Assembly (NCBI GenBank): GCA_022820365.1
Contig: JAJEFO010000071.1
Coordinates: 1 to 64,000 of the forward strand
Reading direction: 5' to 3'
DNA: 64,000 nt
Source of the DNA: Silicimonas sp.
GTDB taxonomy: Bacteria > Pseudomonadota > Alphaproteobacteria > Rhodobacterales > Rhodobacteraceae
Under the pieces are notes generated by a model. It was not told the origin of the DNA and ran no database searches. It saw only the letters and a program-made list of their open reading frames with translations. Made by a program: the position numbers and the translations under genes. Position 1 is the stretch's first letter, and every line of letters starts with the position of its first letter. Below are positions 26,442 to 35,923 of this stretch, piece after piece.

Positions 26442-28888
26442 GCCCGCAGCCTTTCGTTTTTCGGATCCCAGAGCGGAGCATCGGGCTGCACCGTGGCCTT
26501 GCATCGCTCCCCGTAGATGTCGACCTCGACTTCCGTGCCGGGAACGGCCAGGTCGGATCGCAGCATGCCAAGGGCAACGGAGGCGTTGACGCGGTAGCCC
26601 CACCCGCCCGAGGTGGTTTCGCCGACGACTTCGTCATCATGCCAAAGCGTCGACATGTACGGCGCGTCCGCAGCACCGGCGTCCACCGTCAGCGTGACGA
26701 AGCGCTTCGCAACGCCCTGCCGCTTCTGTTCCAGCAGCGCCGCCTTCCCCGGAAAATCCGTGTTCTTGTCGAACCTGATGAAGCGATCAAGTCCGCCCTC
26801 AAGCAGGCTGTAGTCAGAGGACAGGTCGCCTTTCCAGGCACGGTAGCCCTTTTCGAGGCGAAGCGAGTTGAGCGCCCACATTCCGAACGGCTTCGCGCCC
26901 GCTTCCGTCACGGCGTCCCAGATGTCCGGAGCGTCCTCGAACCAGCAATGGATCTCCCAGCCGAGCTCGCCAGCGAAGGAAACGCGGGCCAGCGAGCATT
27001 CCTTGCCGGCAATGCTGCCGTCAAGGCTGATCGACAGCCACCCGGCATCGAGATCGTGACCTTCACTGATGCTGCCGAGGATCTCGCGCGATTTCGGACC
27101 GGTCACAAGGAGGCACTCGAACTCCTTGGCGTGTTCCGTCACGCTGATGCCGTCCGGCACGTTGCGGGAAAGCAGTTCGCCGTCATGCCACTCGGCGGTC
27201 GCGGCGGTGATCAGGCGCACCTCGCTGTCGCCGTGCACCGACACCGACATCTCGGTGACGATGCGCCCCCTGTCATCCGAAAAATACGCAAGACTGATTC
27301 GGCCCTCGCCCGGCAGCCGCGATGCCGTCAGGCTGTCGACATAGGCACGCGCACCGGGACCCTGCACCTTGAACCGCGCAAAGCCCGTGATCGCCAGAAC
27401 CCCGCAATGATCGCGCACGGCCTCGCACTCCTCGCGAATGCGTTTTTCCCAAGGCCCCGACCGGTTCCAAGTCTGGGTTGCGTCGTGGCCCGTGTCGTCA
27501 TCAGGACGAGCGAAATAGTTTGCGCGTTCCCAGCCGTTATAAGCGCCGAAGACCGCGCCGGCCTGCACCAGCCGGTCATGCAGTGCTGACCGCTTCCGGT
27601 CGCGGCCTGCAGGCCATTCATGCCAGGGGAAGTGCATCGCGTACTCGTGGCCATAGACCTCCATGCCCTTCTCGATGCAGTACTCGCGATCGGTGTAGTC
27701 CGTGTATCGCCGGGGGTCGCAGGACCACATGTCCCATTCGGTCTGGCCCTCGGTCATCCACTCGGCGAGCACCTTGCCCGCACCTCCGGCCTGCGCGATG
27801 CCGAAGGTGAAGACACAGGCCTCGAACGCGTTCGAAACCCCGGGCATCGGTCCTACCAGCGGATTGCCGTCTGGGGCATAGGGAATGGGCCCGTTGATCA
27901 CCTTCGCAATGCCGGACATGCCAAGTTGCGGCACGCGGGCCATGGCATCTTCTATGTAGGCCTCGAGCCGGTCGAGATCGTCCGGGTAGAGCTGGAAACT
28001 GAAGTCCTCCGGCATCGGATCGTCCGGCGAGACCCAATGTGCGCGACAGTTTCTTTCGTATGGCCCCAGGTTGAAGCCGTTCTTTTCCTGCCGGAGGTAG
28101 TAAGAGACGTCGACATCGCGCATCAGTGGCAGCTTATTGCCGCTCTCCTGGGTCCAGGCGGCGACTTCGGGAATCTCCTCGGACAGGAGGTACTGGTGAC
28201 TCATCACCATCATCGGAACCGTCCGTCCTCCGTAGGGCACGAACCACTCGCCGACCCGCTGTGCGTAATACCCTGCGGCGTTAACGACGCATTCGCAGCG
28301 GATGGAACCCTTTTCGGTGTGGACGATCCATTCGCCGTTCTCGCGGCTGATGCCGGTTGCGGGCGTGAAACGCAGAACCTGAGCACCCATGTCGCGTGCG
28401 CCTGTTGCTAGCGCTTGCGTCAGTTGTGCAGGATCGATGTCACCGTCCGTCGGGTCGTAGAGCACGCCTTCCAGGTCATGGGTTTCCATGAAGGGATACA
28501 TGGACTTCGCCTCGTCGGGCGAGAGAATCTGGATGTCGATTCCCTGGTAACGCCCCATTCCGCAGGCTCGATGGAACTCCTGCATCCGCTCCCTTGAATG
28601 GGCCAGCCGGATCGAGCCGGTGACGTGATAGTTCATGGGATAGCCGACGGCATCGCCCAGGCCTCGATAGAGTTCGGTCGAATAGCGCTGCATGTTCATG
28701 ATCGACCATGAAGTCGAGAAGGTCGGCACGTTGCCTGCGGCATGCCATGTCGATCCCGCCGTGAGTTCGTTCTTTTCCAGCAGCACGCAATCGGTCCATC
28801 CGGCCTTCGCAAGGTGATACAGTGCAGAGGCCCCTACAGCGCCTCCGCCGATGATGACTGCACGGGCTGTCGTCGGAAATTCGGCCAT
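26438..28888 (-). CDS. FAD-dependent dimethylglycine/sarcosine dehydrogenase-like protein with GcvT domain (copy 2)
   Basis: The 816-residue protein has the same layout as its neighbour: FAD site VIIGGGAVGASALYHLAKAG, TAGSTWHAAG with the covalent-FAD His, a central FAD-oxidoreductase linker, a GcvT domain (CGVLAITGFARFKVQGPG; SFAGELGWEIHCWFED) and a C-terminal GcvT barrel ending in WDPKNERLRA. The two copies in this operon are clearly diverged, so they probably act on different methylated substrates or successive methyl groups. It is 10 bases after the XRE-cupin regulator and is followed by the 46-codon ORF through an ATGA overlap. Confidence 0.88.
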   Translation of the reverse strand: MAEFPTTARAVIIGGGAVGASALYHLAKAGWTDCVLLEKNELTAGSTWHAAGNVPTFSTSWSIMNMQRYSTELYRGLGDAVGYPMNYHVTGSIRLAHSRERMQEFHRACGMGRYQGIDIQILSPDEAKSMYPFMETHDLEGVLYDPTDGDIDPAQLTQALATGARDMGAQVLRFTPATGISRENGEWIVHTEKGSIRCECVVNAAGYYAQRVGEWFVPYGGRTVPMMVMSHQYLLSEEIPEVAAWTQESGNKLPLMRDVDVSYYLRQEKNGFNLGPYERNCRAHWVSPDDPMPEDFSFQLYPDDLDRLEAYIEDAMARVPQLGMSGIAKVINGPIPYAPDGNPLVGPMPGVSNAFEACVFTFGIAQAGGAGKVLAEWMTEGQTEWDMWSCDPRRYTDYTDREYCIEKGMEVYGHEYAMHFPWHEWPAGRDRKRSALHDRLVQAGAVFGAYNGWERANYFARPDDDTGHDATQTWNRSGPWEKRIREECEAVRDHCGVLAITGFARFKVQGPGARAYVDSLTASRLPGEGRISLAYFSDDRGRIVTEMSVSVHGDSEVRLITAATAEWHDGELLSRNVPDGISVTEHAKEFECLLVTGPKSREILGSISEGHDLDAGWLSISLDGSIAGKECSLARVSFAGELGWEIHCWFEDAPDIWDAVTEAGAKPFGMWALNSLRLEKGYRAWKGDLSSDYSLLEGGLDRFIRFDKNTDFPGKAALLEQKRQGVAKRFVTLTVDAGAADAPYMSTLWHDDEVVGETTSGGWGYRVNASVALGMLRSDLAVPGTEVEVDIYGERCKATVQPDAPLWDPKNERLRA

Positions 28889-28898
28889 GGGTGGATCC

Positions 28899-29465
28899 TC
28901 AGTATACGGGCGGCGCGATCACCCAGATCGCGATGCAGGGTTCGGACGTGCGGTTGGCCCAACGGAAGGGCTCTCCACGAATACGGAAACTGTCGCCGGG
29001 CTCCAGGTCAAAGCTCTGGCGGTCGATGGTCAATTCAAGCCGACCGGAAACGATGTAGCCGACCTCCTGGGTCGGACGCACGGTGTCCTCGTACCGTTCG
29101 GCACCCGGCGCGAAGGTCGAGTGAACCACTTCGAAGTCATCCGTAAGGTCCGGCGACAAGAGCTCCTCAAAAAGTCCGCGCACGCGGTGCCCAAGAGGAC
29201 GACGGCCACCCTTGCGGACGATGCGGCCCTCCTCGTGCGGAACGCCCGGCGACTTACCGAAAAATGAACGCAACGGCATGTCGAGCGCGGAAGCCAACGC
29301 GTTCAATTCTTCCATGGACGGTTCGGAGATGTCGCGCTCGACTTGGCTCAACCAACCGATGGAGCGTCCGATGCGCTCGCTCACTTCGGCAAGCGTCAAT
29401 CCACGCTGGCGACGCAGGACCCGCAGGTCCTGGCCCAGGCTCTCGGACGCGATGGATGCGGTCAT
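28899..29465 (-). CDS. XRE-family regulator with C-terminal cupin
   Basis: The 188-residue protein has an N-terminal helix-turn-helix (LGQDLRVLRRQRGLTLAEVSERIG, then IGWLSQVERDISEPSMEELN) and a C-terminal cupin barrel with PTQEVGYIVSGRLELTI and LEPGDSFRIRGEPFRW, the layout of PuuR-like regulators that sense small amines or amino acids through the cupin. It is first in the operon with the FAD/GcvT and MttB-like genes and so is the likely pathway regulator. A clean inverted repeat at 29511-29535 lies 46 bases upstream of its ATG and suggests autoregulation. Confidence 0.9.
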   Translation of the reverse strand: MTASIASESLGQDLRVLRRQRGLTLAEVSERIGRSIGWLSQVERDISEPSMEELNALASALDMPLRSFFGKSPGVPHEEGRIVRKGGRRPLGHRVRGLFEELLSPDLTDDFEVVHSTFAPGAERYEDTVRPTQEVGYIVSGRLELTIDRQSFDLEPGDSFRIRGEPFRWANRTSEPCIAIWVIAPPVY

Positions 29466-30052
29466 TTGTGCCCCGCCGTGATGTCACAACGTGAATTCCG
29501 CGCAGATGCCGTGAAAAAGTCAACAAGTTTTTCACAAGACATGGAAGATCCGCTCCGACCATTGCGGGGCACGCACGTGTCCAGTCCCGCTGGCATTCGA
29601 ATTGCCTCGGTCGAAATGAGACAAATTCTCCCGCACTCTTCCCGTCTTTTGAAGAGACGGGTGCATTCTGGCCCGGCGCCAGAAATCTCGCCCGCCCAAA
29701 GTTGCCGTGGTGCCTGAAGGGCTGAAGCAGAATGGCCAGCGTTTCGGCGGAGCGCCGGCAAGGGGAGTTGGTCTGGCGCAGCACCGATACCTGAAGCTGT
29801 CACGTTGATTGGCCTGCCATCCTCGGATGCTTGAAGTCATCCGCGGATCTCCGCACGTCCTCCGCTGCCCGTCACTCCGCCACTGCTGCAGAGGCGACCC
29901 CATGCTTTGAGCCAGAGCCCGGTATGTCCCGATTCGCAATTCAAGCTCTGAAGCAGGCCAGCACCAAGTTCGACCGACCGGCCAGACAACTAACCTTGTT
30001 GACCTGCTATCAGATTCCATTCTTGTGTGGGGTCATTTGGGAGATGGAGAAC
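29466..30052. other. Regulatory spacer of about 590 bases
   Basis: It contains the inverted repeat at 29511-29535 (listed separately) and a hairpin, CCCGTCT at 29641-29647 with AGACGGG at 29655-29661, which has no T-run on either side. No coding frame is supported. Confidence 0.5.
29511..29535. promoter_or_regulatory. Operator-like inverted repeat for the methylated-amine operon
   Basis: Perfect 8-bp arms GTGAAAAA and TTTTTCAC separated by nine bases. On the minus strand a TTGACT that could serve as a -35 element overlaps the spacer and right arm, so binding here would block transcription of the XRE-cupin regulator and the genes behind it. Binding by that regulator is inferred. Confidence 0.6.
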
Positions 30053-30478
30053 ATGACGCAGCGACAAGAGAAGTACGACCCGCTCCACGTGCATCTTGAG
30101 TCCGCTGGACTTGAACGAATAGCGATGTCTTTTGACGAGGTCGAACGGGTGATCGGCTCCAACTTGCCCGCTTCGGCACGGAAGCATCGGGCCTGGTGGG
30201 GAAACGATCCATCACAAAATGCCGTTGCCTGCGCTTGGCTTGAGGCGGGTTACAAAACCGAAAGCGTCAGCATGGAGCGCGAGATTCTCACTTTCCGAAA
30301 AGATGCAACCGTCGGGCGGCCGCTTCGTTCCGGATCCGAAAGCACTGCGATAGAGACGCATCCTGTCATTGGCTGCATGAGCGGAACTGCGACCATATCA
30401 TCGGGTACAGACCTCACCAAGCCCAGCTGGCCAGAGTGGGAAGCCGGCACAATAGAACAGGACAACCGTCACAGGTGA
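30053..30478 (+). CDS. DUF7662 domain protein
   Basis: The 141-residue protein has a compact conserved block: KYDPLHVHLESAG, MSFDEVERVIGSNLPASARK, HRAWWGNDPS and ACAWLEAGYKTESV followed by EILTFRK. I recognise this as DUF7662, a widespread small domain with no assigned function. The C-terminal 50 residues are low in motif content. I start at ATG 30053, nine bases after GGGAG; an ATG at 30044 sits directly on that ribosome site. It stands alone between the two catabolic blocks and reads away from the regulator gene. Confidence 0.7.
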   Translation: MTQRQEKYDPLHVHLESAGLERIAMSFDEVERVIGSNLPASARKHRAWWGNDPSQNAVACAWLEAGYKTESVSMEREILTFRKDATVGRPLRSGSESTAIETHPVIGCMSGTATISSGTDLTKPSWPEWEAGTIEQDNRHR

Positions 30479-31108
30479 GTTTCTGCTTGATCCCTGTTCT
30501 GTCATAAGGCCTGAAGACGGCGATGCGATCCGCCCAATTGCAACGGAACGGCTCAATGCGAATCTCCGCTATGGGAAAGTACATGTGCATCTCCCCTTGC
30601 TGCCTGAGAACCTGAAATGCTCGATTCGCGCTTTCAGCTGAGACTGGAGCGCCCCGTATTGAGATGGCTTGAACACACATTGGACGAGAGGCAAATCACG
30701 CTGGCGGCACTATCCGTACCAGTGCTTGTGGAACCATCATTTGCCAAGAACCGCACCTGCCAACCCTGCTGGCTGGACAGTCATCGCAACCGCCAAGGCG
30801 ATGAAATTGATCATTCTCGTAAGCGACCGCCTAATCCTGGATTTCAGCAAGGAAGGACATGTTCGCGCAACAAGGTGTTTACACCGCGTCACCGCGCGGT
30901 CTCGAACGGGCGTATCCCTGCCCGCAACCGAAGCTTGGTCGGGAAAGCTAGCTGGACGTGAGCCGGATCAGTCGGGCTACCGCAACTGCCGGAGCGAAGA
31001 GGCCGCAGACTTCCATGGCGCATATGCAGGTCGTTTGCCAATGCGTTGACGAGAACGTGACGGCGCGCATAGGGTCCGCGAAACATCCCACGACGAAGAA
31101 TCCTGCCA
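30479..31108. other. Spacer of about 630 bases with a possible gene remnant
   Basis: No intact gene. On the minus strand from 30590 a good AAGGGGAG is followed by MHMYFPIAEIRIEPF, which resembles the first residues of TauE/SafE-type sulfite/sulfonate exporters, but the frame loses all similarity at once. It may be the 5' stub of a deleted transporter. The rest shows nothing recognisable; the promoter of the gene at 31109 should be near its right end. Confidence 0.35.
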
Positions 31109-33568
31109 ATGCCAAAGCAAGACCTTCCCGGCCACGCACGGGTCGTCATCGTCGGTGGCGGCATCATGGGCTGCGGCCTCGCATATCATCTCGGACACGA
31201 GGGCTGGGGCGAAGACACCGTGCTTCTTGAAAAGGCCGAGCTGACCAGCGGGTCGACCTGGCATGCCGCCGGACAGATCACGCGCTCCACCAGTTCATAC
31301 GGTCTCGGGCGGATGGTCGACTACAATATCGGACTCTATGCAGGACTGCTTGAACAGGAAACCGGGCAGCCAGTGACTTGGCACGGATGCGGCTCGCTGA
31401 GGCTGGCCTACACCGAGGACGAAATGGACTGGCTTCGCCAGACGCTCTCGGTCGGCCGCGCACTAGGCTTCGACATCGAACTCGTCGACCAGGAGTTCAT
31501 TGCCGATAAGCACCCGTTCTACAGCCTCGACGGCGTGCTCGGCGCTCTCTACACTCCAGATGACGGGCACGTCGACCCGTCGAACGCGACCATGGCCCTT
31601 GCCGCCGGCGCCCGGCAGCTGGGAGTCAGGATCTTCCGCCGCTGCCGCGCACTGAATGTCTCAACGAACGATGCCGGAGAATGGATGGTCGAGACCGAAG
31701 GGGGCACGATCACGTGCGAACACGTGGTCAATGCGGGCGGCACCTACGCCCGGCAGATGGGTGAATGGTCGGGCCTGCAATTGCCCATGACCTCGATGAC
31801 GCATCACTACTTGGTCACAGAACCCGTGCCGGAATTCCAGGATCTCGAGAGGGAACTCCCCGTCGTTCGCGACGACCGGCTGGTCTCGGGGTACATCCGG
31901 ATGGAACAGAAACGGGGCCTCATCGGGATCTACGAAAAGGAAAACCCGAACTCCGTCTGGCACGACCATTGCCCTTGGGAAGCCGAGAACGAACTGTTCG
32001 ACGCCGACTACGACCGCATCCTCCCCTGGCTTGCCAATGCCCTTGACCGAATGCCGGTCCTTGCGGACCTCGGCATCGTGCGGGAGGTGCACGGCGCCAT
32101 CAGCCATCCGCCGGACGGCAACCCGCTGATCGGTCCTGCGCCGGGCGTGCGCAACTACTGGTGCTGCTGCGGCACGCAGATCGGCATCGGATGGGGACCC
32201 GGCCTGTCCCGGGAACTGGCGCGATGGATGGTCCACGGTGCGGCGGACATCTCGATGCGCGAGCTCGATCCTCGCCGATTCGGGTCCTACGCGTCGAAGG
32301 GCTGGCAAGTGACGAAGGCGCATGAGGATTATTGCCTGCGCCACGAAATCCCGTTTCCGGATTTCAATCGCCTCGCCGGTCGACCAGTCAAGCCCTCGCC
32401 CGTCCATGATCTGCTCCTTGCAAATGGGGCAGTGCATGAAGAGGTGTTCGGCTTTGAACGCCCGCGCTGGTTTGCCAGAAACGGCATCGCGCAGCACGAC
32501 CACTACTCCTTCCGCCGAAACGTCGTCCACGACATGATCGGCGAGGAGGTGCGGGCGGTCCGCGAGCGGGTTGGCATCATGGACATCACGGCGTTCGCCA
32601 AAGTCGAGGTCGCCGGACCCCAGGCGCGCGATTTCCTGGATCGCCTGGTCGCGAACCGGCTGCCGCCCAGGGACGGGTCGGTGGCGCTCACCCACATGCT
32701 GAACCGGCGCGGACGGATCGAGCTCGAAACCACGGTCACGCGCTTGAATTCCGGGCGCTACTACCTTGTCTGCGCAGCGTTTTTCGAGAACGTACTGATA
32801 GACCACCTGCGCAGCAACCTTGCCGGGGAGGACGTAGAAGTCGCCTCGCGTTCCGAAACCTGGTCGGCGCTGGCCTTGAGCGGCCCGCGCGCACGAGACG
32901 TGTTGAATGCGTGCACGGATGCCGACCTTTCCAATGCGGGCTTCCGCTGGCTCTCGGCGCAAGACATCACGGTTGCCGGCCACCGGCTGCTGGCCCTCCG
33001 AATGTCCTATGCGGGCGAGCTTGGCTGGGAACTCCACATGCCGAATGACGCCTGTCGGACGGTGTACGAAGCGCTCTGGGATGCTGGAACCCCACATGGC
33101 ATCGCGGACTACGGCAGCTTTGCAATGAACGCTCTGCGGTTGGAGAAGGCGTTCAAGGGCGCGCGCGAACTGACGAACGAAGTGACGCTTCCCGAAGCCG
33201 ACGTCATGCCTTTCGTCAGCCTCGAGAAGGAGTTTCTCGGCGCAGACGCAACGAGACGCAGCGCCAGGGCCGCATCGGAGGGAACATTGCCCTGGATCTG
33301 CGCTTATCTCGAAATCGAGCCCGATGGCGTCAATGACGGCCATGGCGGCGAGGCCGTCCTGCGGGACGGACTGGTCATCGGCACAACGACTTCCGTCGCC
33401 TACGGTCACAGCGTCGGCAAGATCCTGGCATTCGCCTATATCGATCAGGCCGCACACGTTCCCGGTGCGGAAGTCGAGGTGGTGATTGCCGGGACGCCTC
33501 GCCGGGGGCGAATTCTGGCAACAGCGGCCCATGACCCGGCCTCGAACCTGCCACGAACCGACGGATGA
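31109..33568 (+). CDS. FAD-dependent dimethylglycine/sarcosine dehydrogenase-like protein with GcvT domain (copy 3)
   Basis: The 819-residue protein repeats the layout of copies 1 and 2 on the opposite strand: VVIVGGGIMGCGLAYHLGHEG, TSGSTWHAAGQ with the covalent-FAD His, AISHPPDGNPLIGPAPGV, and GcvT parts VGIMDITAFAKVEVAGPQ and SYAGELGWELHMPND. It has an unusual run YWCCCGTQIG in the flavin domain. It precedes the hydantoinase-type operon on the same strand by 255 bases, so it may process an N-methyl product of that pathway (for example sarcosine), which is an inference. The ribosome site before the ATG is weak. Confidence 0.87.
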   Translation: MPKQDLPGHARVVIVGGGIMGCGLAYHLGHEGWGEDTVLLEKAELTSGSTWHAAGQITRSTSSYGLGRMVDYNIGLYAGLLEQETGQPVTWHGCGSLRLAYTEDEMDWLRQTLSVGRALGFDIELVDQEFIADKHPFYSLDGVLGALYTPDDGHVDPSNATMALAAGARQLGVRIFRRCRALNVSTNDAGEWMVETEGGTITCEHVVNAGGTYARQMGEWSGLQLPMTSMTHHYLVTEPVPEFQDLERELPVVRDDRLVSGYIRMEQKRGLIGIYEKENPNSVWHDHCPWEAENELFDADYDRILPWLANALDRMPVLADLGIVREVHGAISHPPDGNPLIGPAPGVRNYWCCCGTQIGIGWGPGLSRELARWMVHGAADISMRELDPRRFGSYASKGWQVTKAHEDYCLRHEIPFPDFNRLAGRPVKPSPVHDLLLANGAVHEEVFGFERPRWFARNGIAQHDHYSFRRNVVHDMIGEEVRAVRERVGIMDITAFAKVEVAGPQARDFLDRLVANRLPPRDGSVALTHMLNRRGRIELETTVTRLNSGRYYLVCAAFFENVLIDHLRSNLAGEDVEVASRSETWSALALSGPRARDVLNACTDADLSNAGFRWLSAQDITVAGHRLLALRMSYAGELGWELHMPNDACRTVYEALWDAGTPHGIADYGSFAMNALRLEKAFKGARELTNEVTLPEADVMPFVSLEKEFLGADATRRSARAASEGTLPWICAYLEIEPDGVNDGHGGEAVLRDGLVIGTTTSVAYGHSVGKILAFAYIDQAAHVPGAEVEVVIAGTPRRGRILATAAHDPASNLPRTDG

Positions 33569-33823
33569 CGGCCTTGGCGAGGCTTGCCAGGGCGGAATCT
33601 GTCTCAACGCGCTTCCGCGATTGATTTTCGTTGACGGCAATGCCGTTTCTTTCCAAATTCGGCGCATGTGGAGGAACGAAGATCGTGACGAAATGCCTGC
33701 CATAAGGTGCATCGCGACGCTTCGCAGGTCGACCGGTTGCGATCTCGTGGCCCGAAGGCTGCTCCCTCGGCAGCAGCCATCGACTCAGCCAGATCTGCAA
33801 CCCGACCATTCGGAACCCGCTCC

Positions 33824-35923
33824 ATGCCTTCGCCGCCCGCCCTGCGCCTTGCCATCGATATCGGAGGGACCTTTACGGACACCGTACTTGTCGAGGGTGA
33901 CGGGCGAATCCTGGCAACGACCAAGACCGCGACAACTCCTGCAGAGCCGGCGCTCGGTGCCCTTGAGGGCGCTCGCATTGCGCTGACCGCGGCCTCGGCG
34001 GCCTGGGACGAAGTCGGCGGCTTCATCCACGGCACCACGCTCGCTACCAATGCGCTGATCGAACGCCGAGGCGCGAAGGTCGGCACGATCACGACCGAAG
34101 GCTTCCGCGACATCCTCGAAATTGCCTATGAACGGCGCTACAGCCAGTATGCGATCAATCTCGAAAAGCCTGACCTGATCGTGCCTCGAACACGCACGTT
34201 CACCGTGGGCGGGCGGATGAATGCACGTGGCGAAGAACTCGTTCCGTTCGACGAAGATGCGGTGGCGGCCTTGGCCGGGCGGCTTGAAGCCGATGGACTC
34301 CAAGCGGTCGCTATCTGCCTGCTTCATTCCTACGCGAACCCAGCGCACGAATTGCGCCTCCGCGAGATGCTCCGCGCGACGCTCCCGGACCTGGTGATTT
34401 CAGTCAGTCACGAGGTCAGCCCCGAAGCGCGCGAGTTTGACCGGCTGTGCACCACGGTCGCCAATGCCTATATCCAGCCGCTCATGTCGCGTTATCTCGC
34501 GGACTTCGAGGCGCGGTTCCGGGCGGCGGGGCTGGCATGTCCCATCCTGATGATGACCGCGAGCGGTGGCATGACCACTCTTGAGACCGCCTCGCGCCTT
34601 CCGGTGCGGTTGGTTGAATCCGGCCCGGCAGGAGGCGCCATCCTGGCCGCACGGCTCGCCCGCGAGACCGGCAAGAGCAACGTGCTTTCCTTTGACATGG
34701 GCGGCACGACGGCCAAGCTCTGCCTGATCGACGACTTCCGGCCCCAAACCGCCCGGAAGTTCGAGATCGCCCGCGCGGAACGGTTCATCAGGGGTTCGGG
34801 CATGCCGGTGCGCATTCCGGTCATCGAGATGATCGAAATCGGTGCCGGCGGCGGTTCGATCGCCAGCGTTGACCGGCTTGGCCGGATTCGCGTCGGACCG
34901 CAAAGCGCGGGGGCGGACCCGGGGCCGGCCGCCTTCGGGAACGGCGGCAAGCAGCCGACGGTCACGGATGCTGACATCGTGCAAGGGCTCATTGCACCGA
35001 ACGGCTTCGCCGAGTCGCGCATCAACATGATTCCAAGTGCAGCAAAGGCCGTGCTGAAGAGGAAGGTCGGTGATGCCCTTGGCCTCGATCCCGACCGCGC
35101 TGCTCTTGCGGTGACCGAGATCGTGGACGAGAACATGGCGAGCGCCGGGCGGATGCACGCGGTGGAATCCGGCAGGAGCCTTGACGACCACGCCATGATC
35201 GCCATCGGCGGCAACGGTCCGCTTCATGCCACCCGCTTCGCGCGGCGAACCCGTGTCCGCACGGTAGTCGTACCTATGAACCCTGGTGTCGGTTCCGCCG
35301 TGGGATTCCTTCACGCTCCGGTTTCCTACGAAATCGTCCGATCGCGATACACGACGTTCGAATCTCTCGACGTCGACGCAATCAACAGGTTCTTCCAAGA
35401 CATGGCCAACGAAGCGCGCACTGTTGTCAGGGCCGGCGCACCAGTCGGGCCATTGACCGAGCGCCGCATGGCCTTCATGCGATATCATGGACAGGGCCAC
35501 GAGATCGAGGTCACCGTCCCTCCCCGCGACCTGGAGCCGTCCGATGCGGATGGTCTGCGCAGCGCCTTTGAGGCCGAGTACAGCCGACAGTTCAGCCGTA
35601 CCGTTCCGGACATGAAGATCGAGATCCTGAACTGGGCGCTTCATCTCGCCTCGGAGGTTCCGGAAATCGGCCCGGCACCCTCCGCGCCGGCTCGGTCCAC
35701 CGCGAGTCCTGCGGGATCCCGCATGATCCTCTGCGACGTCACCGGAGAATGGCGCGAAGCTGCAGTCTACGACCGAGCGGACCTGCCGAACGGCGCTTAC
35801 CTGTCGGGGCCGGCACTGATCACGGAGCCGCAGACGACGACCTTGGTGAGCGCTGATTTCGACGCAAGATTGGACGGGGCCGGGAACATCTGGATGACCC
35901 GGCAGGGCGGAGCATTGACATGA
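33824..35923 (+). CDS. hyuA: Hydantoinase/oxoprolinase family, subunit A
   Basis: The 699-residue protein has the actin-like ATPase signature of HyuA: LAIDIGGTFTDTVLVEGDG at the start, HGTTLATNALIERRGAK, SGPAGGAILAARLA, FDMGGTTAKLCLI and GAGGGSIASVD. HyuA and HyuB together form ATP-dependent N-methylhydantoinase, 5-oxoprolinase or acetone carboxylase-like enzymes that open a cyclic amide. Start chosen at ATG 33824, which begins MPSPPALRLAIDIGG; the longer frame upstream is not conserved. Its stop overlaps the start of hyuB (ATGA at 35920-35923). It is first in a seven-gene coupled operon. Confidence 0.9.
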   Translation: MPSPPALRLAIDIGGTFTDTVLVEGDGRILATTKTATTPAEPALGALEGARIALTAASAAWDEVGGFIHGTTLATNALIERRGAKVGTITTEGFRDILEIAYERRYSQYAINLEKPDLIVPRTRTFTVGGRMNARGEELVPFDEDAVAALAGRLEADGLQAVAICLLHSYANPAHELRLREMLRATLPDLVISVSHEVSPEAREFDRLCTTVANAYIQPLMSRYLADFEARFRAAGLACPILMMTASGGMTTLETASRLPVRLVESGPAGGAILAARLARETGKSNVLSFDMGGTTAKLCLIDDFRPQTARKFEIARAERFIRGSGMPVRIPVIEMIEIGAGGGSIASVDRLGRIRVGPQSAGADPGPAAFGNGGKQPTVTDADIVQGLIAPNGFAESRINMIPSAAKAVLKRKVGDALGLDPDRAALAVTEIVDENMASAGRMHAVESGRSLDDHAMIAIGGNGPLHATRFARRTRVRTVVVPMNPGVGSAVGFLHAPVSYEIVRSRYTTFESLDVDAINRFFQDMANEARTVVRAGAPVGPLTERRMAFMRYHGQGHEIEVTVPPRDLEPSDADGLRSAFEAEYSRQFSRTVPDMKIEILNWALHLASEVPEIGPAPSAPARSTASPAGSRMILCDVTGEWREAAVYDRADLPNGAYLSGPALITEPQTTTLVSADFDARLDGAGNIWMTRQGGALT

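Noticed and set aside
31661-33712. 683-codon frame antisense to the third FAD/GcvT gene
   Set aside because: Shadow frame rich in Arg, His and Asp with no motif.
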